This document shows positions 44,469 through 46,815 of a DNA stretch of 46,815 bases, piece after piece. Source of the DNA: Brachionus koreanus (lineage: Eukaryota > Rotifera > Eurotatoria > Ploima > Brachionidae); NCBI GenBank assembly GCA_016987375.1, contig PJRA01000011.1, positions 111,490-158,304 of the forward strand. The letters are read 5' to 3'. The translations under genes and the position numbers were made by a program. Below the pieces are notes generated by a model. That model saw only the letters and a list, made by a program, of their open reading frames with translations. It was not told the origin of the DNA and made no database searches. Position 1 is the stretch's first letter. Every line of letters begins with the position of its first letter.

Positions 44469-45374
44469 ATGGCTAGCAAAGTCTCACTTGAAGAAGCAGT
44501 TAACACAGTCGAATCGCTTGATGAAATAGCATTGCCAGACTACCAACCATGCATTGAATCAATGAGCGGATCTTGCATTTATAAAGTAAATTTGGACACT
44601 AATTTTGAAGACAAGAATGCATATGTCACAGGTATGTCTAAATACATGGAGGAAGCAGCAATGCACGCAAAGCTAAACAAGCTCCTAGACAAAGGCAATG
44701 AGCATGCCATAATGTTGTACACATGGCGATGTTGTTCGCGAGCCATTCCTCAAGTAAAGTCAAACGATCAACCAGATCGTATAGAAATATACGAGAAAAG
44801 TGTTGAAGTTCTGAGTCCTCATATTGATAAGCTTATGGATCTAATGAATTTTCAATCGGAGGCTATTAGTGCATTTTGTATCGAAATGAAACGACTTTGC
44901 CATCCAAAAAAGGAAAAAGAATTTATCAGCGAGGCGTATTTGTTAACTCTTGGTAAATTCATAAACATGTTTGCTATTTTAGACGAGTTAAAAAATATGA
45001 AATCAAGTGTCAAAAATGACCATTCGGCTTATCGTCGAGCGGCTCAATTTAGAAAATCGGATTCCTATGCTGGGCTTGAGTCGCAAAATTTGTCTATGTT
45101 TTTGGCAACTAATGACATAATTCGAGTGAATTTAAAAAAAGCTTTAGATGACCCAAACAACGGTGTGCCTGGCTATGATGACATTCTTTGTGACGTAATA
45201 AACACTTCTGTTCAAATGTTCGAGAATAAAATGTACCTTTTGCCACAAGAGAAGCACATATTGGTTAAAGTTATTGGTTTTTCACTCAATTTACTCGATG
45301 GAGATACTTTTAACATCAATAAATTAGACTCGAAGAAAAAAATAAATTTGAGCCAAATCGATAAAATATTTAAG
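44469..45374 (+). CDS. CYFIP: CYFIP/Sra-1, first coding exon (5' partial gene)
   Basis: Encodes residues 1-302 of the WAVE regulatory complex subunit that carries the Rac1-binding surfaces. Near-identity to human CYFIP1/2 is obvious in [78 protein letters not shown] and [10 protein letters not shown]. The Arg in SAYRRAAQF falls at residue 190, the position of the Rac1 A-site Arg190 in human CYFIP1. A short deletion follows it ([11 protein letters not shown]). The exon ends KIFK|GTAAAT in phase 0, just where human continues 'QLQVVPLFGDM'; that exon is not in the window. An in-frame TAA upstream (44454-44456) fixes the start. Confidence 0.96.
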
Positions 45375-46055
45375 GTAAATTTTATTTTAATTTTAATTTT
45401 TTCTAGACAGATTTAATAATTGCTGCATACTTGAATATAATCATACCGAGACATCAATTATTAAGAAAGTTTTAGAAAAAAAATAGATAATAGATTTTTT
45501 TTAATAGATGATTGATTATTATTTTAGATTTAGAAATAAATAAATAATATATTAATTCGTTGGAATTTTAGCAAGTTATATATGTGTACGATTTAAATCA
45601 TCCATAATTTTTTTTCCAAAAATCTCATGATTATTCAAAAAAACATCTAGTAATAATAAAAGTTATTTTTATTATATTAAAATCAGACTTTTTTTAAGTC
45701 ACAAATATTAAGTCAAATCAACCTTGCCTCAAAATTTTTAATTATTTTAATTAATTAGTTATTTTATTAAATTTATCTTTTTTGCCAAAAATTGGCGTTT
45801 ATTCTTTGACTTAAAAAAAATTTAACTCATGCCATAACTTTGACTTTAATTCCTATGACTTAGACTTAAAACTGTGACTGAAGTCTGATTAAAATATTAC
45901 TTTTTTGCCATCATCAAGACTATCTCATCTAAATGCTTAATTAAACACTTGTATTTTTTTGTCGATAATTATTTCATTTTTAAATTCTATTATCTTGGTC
46001 TGATTCATATAATGTCACTTATTCTTTTATCTTTGCTATCCTGTGTAAAATTTAG

Positions 46056-46145
46056 TGTTGAGTAACATAAATGACGGCCACTGCCATTGTTTGCCGTCTT
46101 GATGGCCCCGAGGAACATTTTTTTTTTCTAAATTTTAACTTTTAT
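46056..46145 (-). mobile_element. Partial MITE end in CYFIP intron 1
   Basis: After TA, GTGTTGAGTAACATAAATGA and CGGCCACTGCC, then GCCGTCTTGATGGCC and a T-rich stretch. This matches the inward-read right end of the element at 32076-32284 (AGCCGTCTTGATGGCCGC). The other terminus is not found, so the copy is truncated or rearranged. Confidence 0.6.
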
Positions 46146-46662
46146 TCTTTTACTTTTATTTTTTTTCATGTTTAGTATTTATAAGTACTAAGAAACATTT
46201 AGTCCTTGAAAATAAGCAAATTTATTAAGCTTCAGGAACCCAAATTATTATGCATAGAAGGACATCTATTTTTGCATTATTTTACTAATTTAATGATTGT
46301 TCAATTTTATCTATTACCAAATTTTACAATAAATCAAAAGTCCAGCCGTTTAAAAAAAAATTACTATAAAAAACTACTTTAAAATTTAAATTGAAATTAT
46401 CAAAATTTAAGAGAATAAACATTCTCTAATACAATTTTTCTAAGAGCGATGACATTTTTATACCATAATAAAAATTAATAAAATTTTTAAATTCTAATTT
46501 TTAAACACTATTTATCTTTATTTATTTTCTATCACTCAACAGATCTTACCATTTTTTTTATTTCAATTTCTGTTTGGGTTAAAATTAGATTGTCGCTGAT
46601 CCTGCTTAGATGTATGAACATCATAAGGTGATTTTTTGTTTCGATAAATGCATATTTCTCGG

Positions 46663-46815
46663 TAGTGTGAATTTTGGAACAGAAAGCAAAAATTTAAGTT
46701 TGAAATAAATTTTTAAATTATAAATTTTTATAAATTTAAAAATTTTTCTCTTAACTGTATCAGTTGACGCATAATTTGTATCACCAAAATATATTATGTG
46801 CAAAATCTCTGCAAC
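46663..46815 (+). repeat. Dispersed repeat shared with 17675-17837
   Basis: GTGTGAATTTTGGAACAGAA, then after an A+T-rich spacer CTGTATCAGTTGACGCATAA, TTTGTATCACCAAAATA, and TCTCTGCAAC at the window edge. Each block has a counterpart in the same order and spacing before the assembly gap. The element continues past the window. Confidence 0.65.

Larger units (their letters stand above)
45375..46815. other. CYFIP intron 1 (partial, runs off the window)
   Basis: At least 1.44 kb with no next CYFIP exon. It carries an AAGTC-rich repeat (45826-45895), one end of a TA-type MITE (from 46056) and a repeat shared with 17675-17837 at the very end. Confidence 0.7.

Noticed and set aside
1..46815. CRISPR arrays, operons, ribosome binding sites, rRNA
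   Set aside because: None seen; gene structure with GT..AG introns is eukaryotic.

Overview
The window looks like animal nuclear DNA, very A+T rich by eye. It carries split genes for metazoan proteins: a FRMPD-type PDZ/FERM scaffold, the centriole protein CEP135, the N-terminus of the WAVE-complex subunit CYFIP/Sra-1, and an ARM-TIR-SAM protein. Introns fall in two size classes: tiny ones of 52-67 nt and long ones of 1-3 kb. The strong A+T bias, the tiny introns, the density of decayed transposons and the single-exon TIR protein would fit a monogonont rotifer such as Brachionus. That placement is inference, not proof.

Layout. 1-7.3 kb holds no recognisable host gene, only a decayed mariner transposase and a broken LINE, both on the minus strand. 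7.3-22.3 kb is a ten-exon FRMPD gene on the plus strand; its introns contain a 676-bp inverted-repeat element, a 921-nt assembly gap and a 199-bp TA-flanked MITE. 22.3-26.2 kb is the spacer between the convergent FRMPD and CEP135 genes. It holds a foldback palindrome, a LINE relic, a 47-nt identical repeat pair and unidentified coding relics. 26.2-38.0 kb is CEP135 on the minus strand, six coding exons that join without breaking frame. A second candidate first exon lies inside its intron 1, and its long introns hold a LINE relic, a MITE and a piggyBac-like MITE. 38.0-41.0 kb is a graveyard of a mariner fragment, a SAP plus SWIM fragment and an RTE-like LINE tail. 41.0-42.8 kb is an intronless ARM-TIR-SAM gene on the minus strand. 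44.5 kb to the window end is the 5' part of CYFIP on the plus strand; its first intron runs off the window and carries more repeat pieces.

The genes share a cytoskeletal theme (cortical scaffold, centriole, actin nucleation), but nothing in the sequence shows that they form a functional cluster. The most interesting items are the ARM-TIR-SAM domain order, which differs from the ARM-SAM-SAM-TIR order of SARM1; the alternative first exon of CEP135 with an RFX-box-like word upstream of both starts; an in-frame 54-nt segment in the last FRMPD exon that looks exactly like one of this genome's tiny introns; and several inverted-repeat elements with recognisable target-site duplications.
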